From contig JAJSPD010000038.1 in NCBI GenBank assembly GCA_021307315.1, positions 248,001-312,000 of the forward strand: DNA of 64,000 nucleotides, in the 5' to 3' direction. The stretch is from Bisporella sp. PMI_857. Its lineage: Eukaryota; Ascomycota; Leotiomycetes; Helotiales; Helotiaceae. The notes under the pieces are model-generated. The model was not told the DNA's origin. It ran no database searches and saw only the letters and a program-made list of their open reading frames with translations. Positions 33,026 through 44,718 of the stretch are shown here, in pieces; the first letter of the stretch is position 1; every line of letters starts with the position of its first letter. The translations under genes were made by a program, and so were the position numbers.

Positions 33026-33733
33026 AGGGCTACCACCTAGCTAGGGCTTGCTAGGGTTTGTTAGGGCTTGTGCTCCGGGGCAGTTGTAGGCTATAAGAGG
33101 GCCATGAGGCTATGTCGTTTCAAGCCAAGACCTCATTACCCTAATTACGGAGTTGTAATACAGTCTTTCCAGGACAGGCCTTACCAGATGTCGCCTACAT
33201 TGCGAAAAGTAAACGTTGGGCGCCACACAACCACATCAGACTCCCCATCTCCATTTCCCATCATCTAAACCCCCCATCCCACGATACTCCGTTTGAGGCG
33301 TCTCCTTGCCTATTCATCGTCAAAATAAACATCTTACTCCCCCAACACAGTCATGGTCTCCACGGCCTAATTGAGCATAAGAAGCGAAGGGCTCATGTCC
33401 GCCAGCTTGAAAAGCATCTTTATCGCCCCGCACTGAACTCGGATTGCTCGGTATATTGTCGGCACTGTATTCTAAAAGCTTCATAAGGAGCCTTTAACTT
33501 GTATTTCTAGAGCAATTAATCCTTCGACAACTTCTGCAAGAAATTATTCTTTGCGCCGAGCCTCTTCGACTTCAGATTCAAAGGACGAGAGGAGGGCTTC
33601 AGGGTTGTAAAGCGTAAACCACGTGCTGGGAGACCTATCCGCTTCCTGGATGCACATGAATTGCCCCAACCGACGTCTTCCTGTCGCATCCTTAGCCACA
33701 GAGCGATCATACATGCGTATATAACTGCTCGCA

Positions 33734-35624
33734 ATGGTATATACTGGTCAGCCGAGTAAGGGCTGCGCGACATGCCGGAAGCGACGCATCAAGGTGAGGA
33801 AATTCCCCACCTTTTGACGAGCGTACCAGTGGTTAGCTTTGTTCTAACTAACATATGAACAGTGCGATGAACAGGTTCCCCAATGCGGAGCCTGCTTGCG
33901 AGTGAAACAAGAGTGTCCGGGATACAAAAACCATTTTGACCTGGCATGGAGAGATCAAACCTCAGTTGCGAAGAAAGGTGTGGAGCGAGGCAAAGCTAAG
34001 CGCAAAGCGGCTCGCGAGCGTCAGGAAGCAGCCGAGAAATCCAAGTTAGAGAGTACCAGAAAAGTTTCGTACGCCGAGAGCTCTTCTTCGAGCTCAAACT
34101 CACCAGGCCGCATTTTTACCCCAGAGAGCCGGCATTCATCCCCGTCCTCATCTGGTGGACATAGTCCGCCTCCAGTACAAGATCTCTGGTATCCCCGACT
34201 AAGCTACGATCCGTATCTCACCATTCTTCGACCAATTCCAGGAGAGCAAGCGTTGAACTTCTTCTTCAATAATTATGTATTTCCAATCAGAGATCCCCTT
34301 GCAAGAAGAGGTTTCTTCGAGTATCTGGGGCCAATCTACATGAACTCTGATAAAGAGTCGCCTGTCAAGGTATCTACTATGGCTGTGGCAACCAGTCTGA
34401 TGTCTGGCCGAATGGGCCAGCCAGCTGACACACCACTTTCTCGCTCCTACTATCTTCAAGCTGTTACCCATATCAAAGAATTAGTCACACAGCAGCGTGA
34501 TTGCACAAGCAATGAACTCATCTTTGCGGTCATGCTTTTGCAATTCTATGAGGTTTGTTCTCCGGTGTCATAGCTTCGACAACCTACTAATATCTCAGGC
34601 TACCGTTGGACAACTCATGAAAAGGTCTTCCACAAAACAACCGCATCCACATCTCGACGGCGCAACAGCACTCATTAGACATCGCGGACCTTGGAACTTC
34701 AGAGATCCTGTGTCTAAGTCGCTCCTCCTTTATGTTCGAAGTCTATTGGTAAGTGAGGTGAGATGTCGTAATATTGGGCCCCTTTGTATACTGCGCTAAC
34801 ATACGTAGATCGACGATGCGTTCAAAAATAATATTTCAATACCCGAAGACGTCAGGACATGGTCAGACTACGTCCCAGAATCTGAACAAATCCCTGGCTT
34901 CCGCTTAGACACCATAAATCTCGATCTGGCAAATTTACAAGCCAAAGCATCCTCCGTCATTCGTTCTCCGCTCTCCCCATTCCGTACCTCCCAACTCTTA
35001 GAAATCCACGAACAAGCGTTCGACATCGACAGCCGTCTTTACGACTGGTCACAAAACCTCCCGGAATCATGGTATTATACACGCATCTTTCGCGAGGATA
35101 ACATTCATCCTGGCCTACAACTCTACCAAGACCACTGCGACATCTACCGAACGCTCTTCTTGGCATCGACCTGGAACCGGTTACGGCTCTCGCAAATCGG
35201 CGTCCAGAACGCCATTCTCTCCTGCCTGAAACAGCTCCCTTCCACGCCCGCAAACCTCATCAATCAAGCCGTATGCCAAGAAACCATCCAGCAGCTAGCG
35301 GACGATATCTGCGCCAGTGTGCCCTTCTGCCTAGGCAGCAGGATGAAGCCGGGTAGGCCGGGTGATCCGGACGTGCAGTATCCGCGTGCGCCGGGGAAGC
35401 CGAAGGTGGTGGACCATTATCACACGGGGCCGGCCATGGGAGGCTGGTCGCTCTTGATCCCGCTTGGTACGCTGACTAAAATGGATATCGAGCTGAGGGA
35501 AGGCCAGCGTGGGTGGATTGCTGGGCAGATGGCGCGGACGGCGAGGATATACAACATCAGCAATTTCCCGCCCAAGGGTCCGCCCAAGGGCCCGCCGAAG
35601 GGTGCCCCAAAGAGCGCCGGGTGA
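33734..35624 (+). CDS. Zn2Cys6 transcription factor with fungal-specific (Zn2Cys6-associated) regulatory domain
   Basis: Four exons (33734-33793, 33863-34552, 34599-34748, 34809-35624) give 571 residues. The start MVYTGQPSKGC puts the zinc cluster at residues 11-38: C-x2-C-x6-C-x6-C-x2-C-x6-C (CATCRKRRIKC, then CGACLRVKQEC). The 69-nt first intron lies directly before the third cysteine, a common place in this family. A basic linker (KKGVERGKAKRKAARERQEA) and a Ser/Pro-rich region follow. The rest is the helical fungal TF domain: EQALNFFFNNYVFPIRDP, LARRGFFEYLGPIY, AVATSLMSGRMG, and ATALIRHRGPWNFRDP. The end is a GPPKGPPKGAPK repeat. The regulated pathway is not evident; the neighbours (small stress-type protein, membrane protein, arginase) are not an obvious cluster. 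Confidence 0.9.
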
Positions 35625-36878
35625 AGAAGCATGAGGGCATGGGAAGGGACAAGGCATGTAAATACATACATGGCAAAGGGCAAAGGGCAAAAGCAGCGAA
35701 GGGGGCATCCACAATCTTTCTCAGCCACAGATAGGAGATCTGGAGATTGAAAAACGGTCCCCTATCATCGATAGAAGGAAGAAATATACACGAGAAGAGA
35801 AAGGGGCGGGGTTTGTTTTGTGATATGGGAAGGGGGGTTGGGTGGTCCTCATTTTTTACACATAAGAGGGAGAAAGAGAAGATTAGATCCTGGGTCTTGA
35901 CCAAAGCCAAGATAGGCCCGGAACAAAGAACAAGAACGATCGAGAGGCGGGGGAGGGGGGAAGGAGGGAAGGAGGGAAGGAGGAAGGAGAATGAAAGATT
36001 CAGCATACCTCACGGGCCGGTGATCAGTAAGCGCATAGAGCACAGAAGATGCCTTTGCATTATTATATGCATGGAAAAAAAATATATATGTAAACATGTA
36101 CATGTACAGTACCATTACGAAAAAAAACAAAAAAACACACAAAAAACTACGAAAAACGCGAAAACGAAAAACAGATATTATGAGATATGAGCACCGCTTG
36201 CTTGCTGAGTGAGAGAGAGAGAAAAAAAAAAGGGGGGGTTATGCTGATGAGATATGAAATGAGAATGGGAAATGGGAACGGTTATCCGCGTGGGAAAATT
36301 GAAAGCGTATGCGTGGGCTTTGGATTGGTTGGAGGCTGTGAATGGATGGATAGGGATGTATTGATTGATGCGCACTTACGCAACGCGCCGGACCCGGGAG
36401 CGTGAAATCTAGGGAGGGGAAGTATGCCATGGTCGTTCAAGCGCTCAAAGCAAAGACAAATATTACCAACACGTTAAAAATATGGAAAATCGGCATTGAG
36501 ATATTGATGCAAAAACAACCACTATCACAACTAAAAAAAGGACGAGTAGGAGATATGGAGATATGGAGATATAAGGTATTCATATTCATATTCATTTCCT
36601 ATACCTATCCCAGCCCCAGCCCCAGCTCCAGATCCAGACCAGCTAGCGCAATTACCAAAGATATGTAAATCCCTAGTATGCACAATGAAACTCCCCTATA
36701 TACAGCGATAGCAAAAATGTTCAAAAATCCACTCCATATTCCATGTCCTTGCGCCGGAAAACGCCAAAATATATGCTCCAGATCCGTAATGCATAGCCCG
36801 TATTCACCCGTGTACTCATCTCCCCTCTTTGCCCTTAATGTTCTCGCGTATTTGACCCCTTTTCTGGGTCTAATGGGT
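35625..36878. other. Low-complexity spacer between convergent genes
   Basis: Purine-rich and A-rich tracts (including 36118-36175). The many short frames here are shadows of simple sequence. Confidence 0.6.
35944..35989 (+). repeat. G-rich purine tract of GGGAAGGA units
   Basis: GAGGCGGGGGAGGGGGG, then four or more GGGAAGGA-type units. It has several runs of three or more G on one strand. Confidence 0.75.
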
Positions 36879-37545
36879 TCAATCATCCCGATATACCTGA
36901 TATGCCATGACGATCATCCATAGCAGGAACACGACGCCCACAAGCATGAATGCCCAGCTGGCCGTCCAGCTCTGGCAGATGCTCCTCTGCTGCAGCCACG
37001 CGAGCGTCTCCAGATTCGCCCCCGTCCGGCTGTCACTCATTACGTACAAGTTGCAGTTTCCGTTCACACTGCCCTGCGGCCCCCAGAGCTGCACGCTGAT
37101 CACGATCAGCCCGACCATCCACAGCACGAAGCAGATGAAGGATCCGATGACAACAATTCCTGGGAGTAGCTGCCGCACGTTAATGAGGTAGAGCATGATG
37201 AGCAGGAAGACGAGCGTTATCGAGCTGGTAGACACCCAATAAGGGAAATACCTAGATCAACCCATGTCAGCTTGTAATTTCCCCTTAACGACACCCTCTC
37301 TTGCTATATGTGCTCTTGTATAAAAGAGATATAGGAAAGGAAGAAGGAGGAGAAACATACCATGGCGTCCCAAGCCTCATCTGCGTCTGTATACTCATGA
37401 AATTCGCAAACACCCCTAAGATCGTCGCGCTACCAACGATCATGATGAGCAGCCAGAAGTTTAATTGCATCGCCGGCCAGTGGTATTTGGTGCGTTGCCG
37501 ACGGATGATTATGTCCTCGGACACCGTGGTGCCTGTTGATACCAT
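36879..37545 (-). CDS. Small integral membrane protein with four helices (unknown, conserved in ascomycetes)
   Basis: Two exons (37545-37361, 37251-36879) give 185 residues. The N-terminus MVSTGTTVSEDIIIRRQRTK is followed by helix 1 (LNFWLLIMIVGSATILGVFA), a loop with QTQMRLGTPWYFPYWVSTSS across the intron, helix 2 (ITLVFLLIMLYLI), RQLLPG, helix 3 (IVVIGSFICFVLWMVGLIVI), a loop with Cys residues (NGNCNLY, QRSICQSW), and helix 4 (FMLVGVVFLLWMIVMAYQVY) ending RDD. The topology is MARVEL or tetraspan-like, with a probable disulfide in the second loop. I recognise it as a typical uncharacterised ascomycete family but cannot name it. The intron is 109 nt with a GTATGT donor. Confidence 0.82.
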
Positions 37546-38503
37546 TGTGTCTAGCCTTCTTCTTCACTCCTCGCTCGTGCGGATAGGCGGTATTGGTGGG
37601 GTGATTGTGGTTGTGGAATATACGGCCAGCAACAAAAGCAGGAGGTCCCGTAGAGAAATAATCTGACGATTTCGACAACCCAAGAATCAAATGTGACGTT
37701 CAATTGCACGCGTTGTTCTTTCGTCAACCGTTCCTTTGCAAGTCCTAGATCTTCCCCTCTATCCTATCCATGAAATGTCTCTTTCCCAATTCAACAATTC
37801 CCTTCCCTCTATCTTTCTGTGCTGGACGGCCGTTATATACACGCCTTCCTGAAACCTGCCAGCTCAAATACTCCACTGCCACGTTCCCTTCGCCAGGTCC
37901 TACACCGGTGTTCTGGGCTTGCTTGCTTTTCTGCCCGGCCAAGTAAACGCGGTCCAGCCCCACTTTGGGTTTTTTCGCGATCGCAATGTTTGCTCTGGCT
38001 CTCCTGGCTCTTGACACTTAGGTCGAAAGAAGAAGAAGGAGAAGGAGAAGATATGTTTGATGGATATAATTGTTGTTCTGGCTTGTAACGAGCGACTTGA
38101 AGCGAGGCAGAATGGCCAAGTTCGTGGGTGATGGGATGGGATGGGGATCCAGGTTGGGCAGGCATGGTGACGCAGGCCTTGGTTTTTCCTGCATATCGCG
38201 ATGGCTGGTAATCCAGCGAAAAGCAGGTGGCAGGACTCCGAGCATACCTCCAATTGCCGGACAACCACTCTCAAATGAATGACATGTGTAAAAAAAAAAT
38301 TGAGATGATAATTTAACGACATAAGAATTATTTGAACGGAAAGCGCGGTTTTCAGAATTATTCTATTGCCGCTAAGAAATAATATCTTCAATCAACGGGA
38401 GTGGTATCACAGTTCTTCTACCCAATAGATCCTTTCCCGCAGCCAATGCCCATCCAATGAAAACATATGATCCTCTAAATGCGACTTTTATGTGCCTTGT
38501 AAT
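37546..38503. other. Spacer between membrane-protein promoter and arginase 3' end
   Basis: Short frames on both strands overlap each other and have no family resemblance. Confidence 0.6.
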
Positions 38504-39582
38504 CTATAGTAGAGACTCGCCCAATGCGCATCGTACCAAAGAACATCCTGCGCGGACTGTCTCATGGGCGCCAATATCGTTAATGCCTGGCTCAAGAGTT
38601 GGGTTGACTTCAACCAAATCCATGGCGACCAATGAGCCAGTTTCATGTACACATTCGGCGATATAATCTCCTTCTCGAAGAGTTAATCCTCCTCGAACAG
38701 GCGTTCCTGTGCTTGGTGCCCAGAGAGGATCTAAAGCATCGACATCGAATGAAAGATGAATGGGTGTATCGGTCCCAATGTGGCCCAATGCCATTTCCAT
38801 AACTCTTCCAATGCCATAACTGCTTAATTAGCGCTGGCTTATAAATTGCTTGTAGGAGAACTTACCGATCAATATCATGCATGCTGAATGCGCGAATGCC
38901 ATTTTCCCTTAGAATCAACTTCTCTCCTCGATCCACATCTCGAAGGCCGATATAAACAAGCTTCTTGACACTAATCAAGTTGTCTTCCTTCAGCCAGCCG
39001 AAAACATCCTCCCGCTTCTCCTTTGCAAGACCCGTCAAGAATGCAACAGGCATGCCGTGAATGTTTCCGCTGCCGCTAGTCTCTGGAGTATTGATATCCG
39101 CATGTGCATCAACCCAAATGACAGCCATCTCTCGTCCCAGTCTCTCTCTGATAGCTTTAGCAGTTCCACTGATTGTGCCAACAGCAATTGAGTGATCACC
39201 GCCCAACGTTAGGACGGTTCTTCCCTCCTTCGCATGGGCGTAAACCTGCTCCGATAGTTTCTTCGTAACGGCAGAGACAGCAAGAGGATTCTTCATGCCG
39301 CGGACATCAGGGTCTTCTGTCGGCAGAAGCTCTTTGTACGAGTGGATAGTATCATCATGGTGTAGCTTGTATCCAAGATCGCTTTTCAATTGGGTGAGGA
39401 GACCATTTTCGATAAGTGCAGAAGGCGCAGCATCAACGCCAGGCTTGCACTGTGCTGTGTGAGCTAGGGAGCTTGAAGGTGTGGAAGATAGTTACCTGGC
39501 CACCAGAGAAACCGACCGCCACTACACCTAGCTCATCAGGTTTCGTAAGAAACTTTGGTTTGACCATTGAAGTGGTTGTCAT
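38504..39582 (-). CDS. CAR1: Arginase (L-arginine amidinohydrolase)
   Basis: Three exons (39582-39496, 39449-38866, 38819-38504) give 328 residues, the normal fungal arginase length. It hydrolyses arginine to ornithine and urea using two Mn ions. Metal-binding signatures are intact: GGDHS (about residues 112-116), DAHADINTPETSGSGNIHG (from about 143) and SFDVDALDP in exon 3. The N-terminus reads KPDELGVVAVGFSGGQ, then CKPGVDAAPSALIENG across the first intron. The C-terminus has VEVNPTLEP. Both introns are 46 nt. The exon 2-3 junction (IDR to YGIGRVMEMA) restores the conserved sequence. No mitochondrial presequence is evident, so it is probably cytosolic. Expression is normally induced by arginine and repressed by ammonium; no specific site was identified in the promoter. 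Confidence 0.95.
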
Positions 39583-41667
39583 TGTGAAGAAATTGGGGGA
39601 GAAAATTCTTCTATCAGAATGAATTGTGATGATTGTCGTTATGGTTTCTTCAGTGAATAGTATTCCAGCTGCAAGGGTTTGGAGGGGTTGACGGCGGGGT
39701 TGCGAAGAATGAATATTTCTGTCGGTGGGAAGAATGAAGACGAAAGTAAAAATGCCGCAGATGTGGGATGAATGGCTGACTTTATAGTGTCGGTGTATTA
39801 GGTAAAAGAAGAATTTGGCTTCTTTTTTGTTGACCCCTAAGTGCAGTTGGACGCGATCATCAGAACGCGTCTAACACTTGGAGGAAGTCGGATCCAGGAC
39901 ATGATCGTTAAAGTAGAAAATTGCCGACGGACGATAATTAGAAGAGGGAGGTGGATAAGGACAAGCATAAGCCTGAATCATGAAGGAAATGGTAAAAGAC
40001 CCGGGCCATGATAGCTGACAGGTGAACGCCGGTGAGGTAGCAGCAGGAGATCCGATCTAAAGTAGTGGTGGTCTTCTCTTGAAGCGTGATGGAAGACACA
40101 CATGTGTGCGAGTGACAAAAGAAAAAAATCGTGGGGAAGATGACAAAGTTGGTAAAGAGAATAACTACAAACTACCCGATATTGTGGAAGTTACTCCTAT
40201 TGAAGAGCCTAGTAGCACAAAATCGCATTGATAATTGTATTGTACAGTAGAAGGAGGATGGTTGTCCAAGTACTGTATTGTACATACTTTAAAACTGTGA
40301 CGCATTGCGTTTGGCTGAGGTCAGGCACGTGAGGGATCCTTGTGTCGATCAGGTTCTTCCCATCGAAGGCCACGACGCTGATTTTCTCTGATTTTCGTAA
40401 GCTCGTTTTACTATCCAAGCTCTCAAACCCATGGGGGAATGAAAATTCATCTGGCTGATCATACAAATGAATACATTGCTAGTCTGAGTTTGCCGAAACA
40501 CCATAGCCACTCTCCGCCAAAACAACAAGCCTTTTGAAAAAGATAATGATATCGGAGATGATACAAAGTGGGCCAGGATAAACCTCGTCTGCCAGGTCCC
40601 TCTTGAATGCATAGCCATAAGTCATGTGTTGGGAGTCTTGGAATCGGATAGACGGCTTTCACAAGTGTGTAGCGCTTTTCACGTCGCCACATGCCTCTCT
40701 CCTCTAAGGAGGGAGCTTGCTTGATATTGGTACTACCGGGCGAATGCATTTCGTGAGACCCAATGGATCGGAAAGCAGCATGGCGGTGGAGGACGTAGTA
40801 GTACAATCGAGGGGGTCAAACGGCAAGCCTACTGATATCAAGGCTCCGCCAAGATGGACGTGACAAGTCGTGGTAATGCGCTATGTGGATTTCCATCCCG
40901 TCTACGCAAGCTCATTTATACTGAGGTGTGGGTGCGAGCGAGGTAGGTGTTTTACAAGTGTTCAATTGTGCCTGTAAATGCCGAGTGGTAGTAGAGGGTT
41001 TGTGAAGGTATTGTTTGTTAATATATTATAATACTTTCAATTCCTACCTGTATCTGTACCTGCAGGGCTGAGCCCCTTTCTATTGATGATCATAATCTTT
41101 TTGAATGAAAAATAAATTAAATCAGTTGTAGGGGCCCCTTTCCAACGAAAAGGATCACCACCTGATAAGACAGCATCTACCATCCGCGTCGTAACCAAAC
41201 ATTGTTTCTTTTCTATTATAAGCGATGCACATCCAATCAGATCATCTAGATAGCGCTTAGTTCATTATACAGCGTAGTCTTTTAATTCCCCAGGTTGCCG
41301 AAAGTAGACTGGGCACCAACCCCCTTGTTGCGGAATGGGAGGCACTGTGGCTCGGGTAGGGATGTGGAAACAGATTTGTCTATCACCCCTGGTCGTTGTC
41401 AAAAGAACCCCGGCTCCTCATCTTCAATTCCCTTTCCCTCTTATTCACACTGTAACTTGTGCCTTTTTCCTCCTACAGGTTTTGACAACCTTTACATTGT
41501 CGATAGGTTATTAGTATGGCCTAATCTGCGCCGAACATAACCTTCAACACCCCCCAGCCCTGGTTCTCTTTAACCACCACGCTCCTTAAAGTTAAATTCG
41601 CCTGCTTTTATACTCCCCTACCTCCCACTCGGGCTGCGACCATTCCCAATCACCCTAGAAGGTGTCC
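39583..41667. promoter_or_regulatory. 2.1-kb divergent region between arginase and the GT90 gene
   Basis: No convincing gene. Minus-strand frames at 40209-40806 overlap in several phases and contain many rare combinations. Both neighbouring genes begin here, so it must carry their promoters. Confidence 0.5.
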
Positions 41668-43716
41668 ATGAAGGTATCGTCTCCGGTGAAAATGGCCTTC
41701 CCAGGTCCTCCCAGGCGCGGCTTGTCGCGGTACCTATTACTCGCAATCATCTTAGTAACGGTTATGTACTATTATCGAAACTCGGCACAATCTGCCGCAC
41801 TGAGCTATCACACTTCAGACTACCTTCCATCAATAAATTTGCCAAAGCCAGATACGGCGCAGGGTTCTCAGAAACCTGTTGATAGTGTGCCTAAGGGGTC
41901 AGACGCGAATCCAGGATCTCTGCCGACCGAGAAACCTGCAGAAGCGCCAATCGTCGAGAAACCTATCGATAAGCCTGCGCCAGAAGCTCCTGCCGGAGCT
42001 GGCCATCCCATTGACAGGCTGATCGACGACGCACAGAAAACTTTTGATGAACTTATGAAAAAGCAGAGCAATGATCTCAATACTGCCGCAGCAGAATATC
42101 GGAAGAGAAGGGGCAGACATCCGCCTCCAGGATTTGATACGTGGTACGCCTTCGCAATGGAAAATGGGGCCGTTATGGTGGAGGACTTCTTTGACCAGAT
42201 TTACCATGATTTGGGACCATATTGGGGGCTGGCTCCCGTAACGATTCGAAAGGAAGCCGCCGAGTATGAAATGACAATCAATATTCGGAATCATAACGCT
42301 TCAGCGGCTAGCGGATGGTTTTGGACACAAATTTGGCTGAACATGACACAATCTATCCAGCATCTTTTACCTGACATGGACTTGCCATTGAATGCAATGG
42401 ATGAGCCGAGAATCTTGGCTCCATGGGAGGAGATTAGTGCGCTCATGGTAAAGGAGAGAGAATCACGTAACATGATAGACCCGAAGGAAGTCATCAATGA
42501 GTTTCAGAAGCTCCCTCCGCCGGAAGACATAGACCCCGGCACCAGATCGCGGGATAAGAGCTGGGAAACAGAAGGTATATTTGTTATTGCTTGCATAGAA
42601 AGACCCTACATGCTAATTTTCACAGGCTCATACTGGAATCTTGCTATTAGAGGATGTCGGCCCGACAGTTTGGCGCGACGCTCGGCGCGACAGGCAGACT
42701 TCTCGGTGACTCCGTCTATCTCTCTTGCACATACCTCAGAACATATGGAGCAAGGATATGTCAAGAATTTTACATTATCCACGGACTTCTGCCACCAGCC
42801 TGATCTCCAAGGACTCCATGGAATGATGATTGAACCACTTTCAGTCTCCTCAACACACGTATTTTCCCCGATGTTTGGCGGGTCGAAACTCCCAACCAAC
42901 AATGAGATACTGCTTCCGGCTCCCATGTATTGGCATGGTGAAGAGCGATTCACTGGCGGGAATGACCATGGAGCCCCATGGTCTGAGAAGAAGGATAAGG
43001 TCATCTGGCGAGGCGTGGCTACCGGTGGACGAAACAAAGAGACGAATTGGCGAGGGTTTCAACGACATCGCTTCGTTGCCATGACTAATGGGACTCAAGT
43101 AACAGGCGCAGAATCCTGGAAATTGGTACCAGAGAATTTTGCACTGCCTCAGTCCCAGTACCACCTAGCGGCTCAAGAAGAGAGCAAACTAGGAGAGTGG
43201 ATTGGAGGCTGGTCCGACACTGGATTTGTTGACATGATGTGTCATGTTCCGGAACCAAACGGAACCTGTAATTATACTTCACCCTATTTTGAAGTCATCT
43301 CAGGTATGAAGATGGCCGACCAATTCGCTCGCAAGTATCTGCCAGACATCGATGGAAACTCGTTTTCTGGTCGCTATCGCGGATTTCTCATGTCGAGTTC
43401 GCTCCCGATCAAGGCCACGATATTCAAAGAATGGCATGATAGTAGACTGGTGGCCTGGAAGCATTTCGTGCCGATGGATAATCGGTTCATGGATTTCTGG
43501 GGCATCATGGAGTACTTCTTGGGTTATGATGGGAAAAGGAAGGTACCAGGACACGACAAGCAGGCGGAGAAGATTGCCTTGGATGGGCAGGATTGGGCGA
43601 ACAAAGTGCTCAGGAAAGAGGACATGCAGATTTATACCCTACGACTGCTGTTAGAATACGCTCGATTGAATGACGACCGAAGAGATAAGCTGGGATGGGT
43701 CCAGGATCTCTTATAG
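41668..43716 (+). CDS. GT90 family glycosyltransferase (CAP10/CAP1-like), type II membrane protein
   Basis: Two exons (41668-42574, 42626-43716) give 665 residues. The 51-nt intron is in frame when read through; removing it joins ETEG to SYWNLAIRGCRP. A short cytosolic N-terminus (MKVSSPVKMAFPGPPRRG) precedes one membrane helix (LLLAIILVTVMYYYR), then a proline-rich stem. The lumenal domain begins RRGRHPPPGFDTWYAFA and carries the GT90/CAP10 core: WRGVATGGRN, NWRGFQRHRFV, and later FSGRYRGFLMSSSLPIKATI, followed by VPMDNRFMDFWGIMEYFLG. In Cryptococcus, CAP10-family proteins are beta-xylosyltransferases of capsule and glycolipid or protein glycans. In ascomycetes the acceptor is unknown. A Golgi location is expected from the topology. 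Confidence 0.9.
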   Translation: MKVSSPVKMAFPGPPRRGLSRYLLLAIILVTVMYYYRNSAQSAALSYHTSDYLPSINLPKPDTAQGSQKPVDSVPKGSDANPGSLPTEKPAEAPIVEKPIDKPAPEAPAGAGHPIDRLIDDAQKTFDELMKKQSNDLNTAAAEYRKRRGRHPPPGFDTWYAFAMENGAVMVEDFFDQIYHDLGPYWGLAPVTIRKEAAEYEMTINIRNHNASAASGWFWTQIWLNMTQSIQHLLPDMDLPLNAMDEPRILAPWEEISALMVKERESRNMIDPKEVINEFQKLPPPEDIDPGTRSRDKSWETEGIFVIACIERPYMLIFTGSYWNLAIRGCRPDSLARRSARQADFSVTPSISLAHTSEHMEQGYVKNFTLSTDFCHQPDLQGLHGMMIEPLSVSSTHVFSPMFGGSKLPTNNEILLPAPMYWHGEERFTGGNDHGAPWSEKKDKVIWRGVATGGRNKETNWRGFQRHRFVAMTNGTQVTGAESWKLVPENFALPQSQYHLAAQEESKLGEWIGGWSDTGFVDMMCHVPEPNGTCNYTSPYFEVISGMKMADQFARKYLPDIDGNSFSGRYRGFLMSSSLPIKATIFKEWHDSRLVAWKHFVPMDNRFMDFWGIMEYFLGYDGKRKVPGHDKQAEKIALDGQDWANKVLRKEDMQIYTLRLLLEYARLNDDRRDKLGWVQDLL

Positions 43717-44718
43717 AAAACAAATGGTTGACGAGTTTCTAATACTGAGGTTTGAAGGACAACGATGGAATAGATAGGATCAATTCGCAATGTGGTCTGG
43801 GAGCCAAAGCATAGCACACGGCGTCAGGTCACTTTGCTCGCGCTTCATATCGCAGAGCTAGGTGGGGAGTTTGGGCCTTTATGTATATATTTTAGGATGG
43901 CCGAAAAATGGCCATAGTAATATGAAACTCGTATTGATCTAGGTGGTGGCGGCGGTTATCAAGTGATGTGACAGAGAGTTAATTCAATAGATGAGAAAGT
44001 GAGATGGCTGGTTAGTAGTGATGCTGAAGAAAAAAATTGGCTTCGGACCTGCCTATTCGTTATCTAGTTGCATTGGAAATTATCCCTGGGATGTCTCGCA
44101 GATTTCCGACAGCTCTCACTCTTGCAAGTGCTCAAGAGATACCCACGTGTCAAGCAAGGCGTTTTTTTCCACATCTCGTTCGCCCACACTGAGTCTGATG
44201 GAAGGAGGCTCCCTGGTTCAATGGCTTGTGGCTGCTCCTCCAGCCCCTTCTTGGCACTTCCCAGCCGAACAAATCAACCCCCTTCATCGTAGCACGATAA
44301 ACACCAATTTATTTCCCGTGTCACTTGAATTTGACACTTCGTACAAGGCTGCACCGTTCCATCGTCATTTCACTCAGCTAGGAATAGCGTCCGTCCTACA
44401 TTGCTGGCTTTTACCCCTCTTGTTCAGAGTGACCGTTATGCAGCCAAGTATATTGCCAAGGAAAACGTGCCCTCGTTTAACGGCTTTGATTCATCCATCC
44501 ATCAGTGGGCCTCTTCAACACCATGGGACTTGCAGGAAGAAGCTCTAGGGGAGCTCTCCGACGAGGTGGTCGACAAGGTTGCACGTACCTGCCTATCACG
44601 TCCGCCATGAAAATTATAAGTATATATATATATATAAAAGCTGGACACCTTGATGTCTACCTTTCCTGTTGGATCTGCTTTCACAGCTTGTTAAATAGGG
44701 TGCCATTGATCCGCAGAT
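43717..44718. other. Spacer and promoter of the alkaline phosphatase gene
   Basis: A 176-codon plus-strand frame at 44018-44548 has no domain and overlaps others; it is not called. A TA microsatellite lies near the 3' end. Confidence 0.55.
44621..44636 (+). repeat. (TA)8 microsatellite in the alkaline phosphatase promoter
   Basis: Sixteen bases of alternating T and A, about 80 nt before the start codon. Confidence 0.85.

Larger units (their letters stand above)
30590..33733. promoter_or_regulatory. 3.1-kb divergent intergenic region
   Basis: It lies between the starts of the small conserved gene (minus) and the Zn2Cys6 gene (plus). No reading frame is convincing on either strand. It holds two short direct repeats listed separately. 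A long leader or upstream regulatory region is plausible. Confidence 0.45.

Noticed and set aside
33037..33070. TTAGGG-like telomere repeat
   Set aside because: Units are irregular (CTAGGG, TTAGGG with different spacers) and only three or four are present.
44018..44548. 176-codon plus-strand frame
   Set aside because: No domain, overlapping frames in other phases, and its position in the promoter of the alkaline phosphatase gene.
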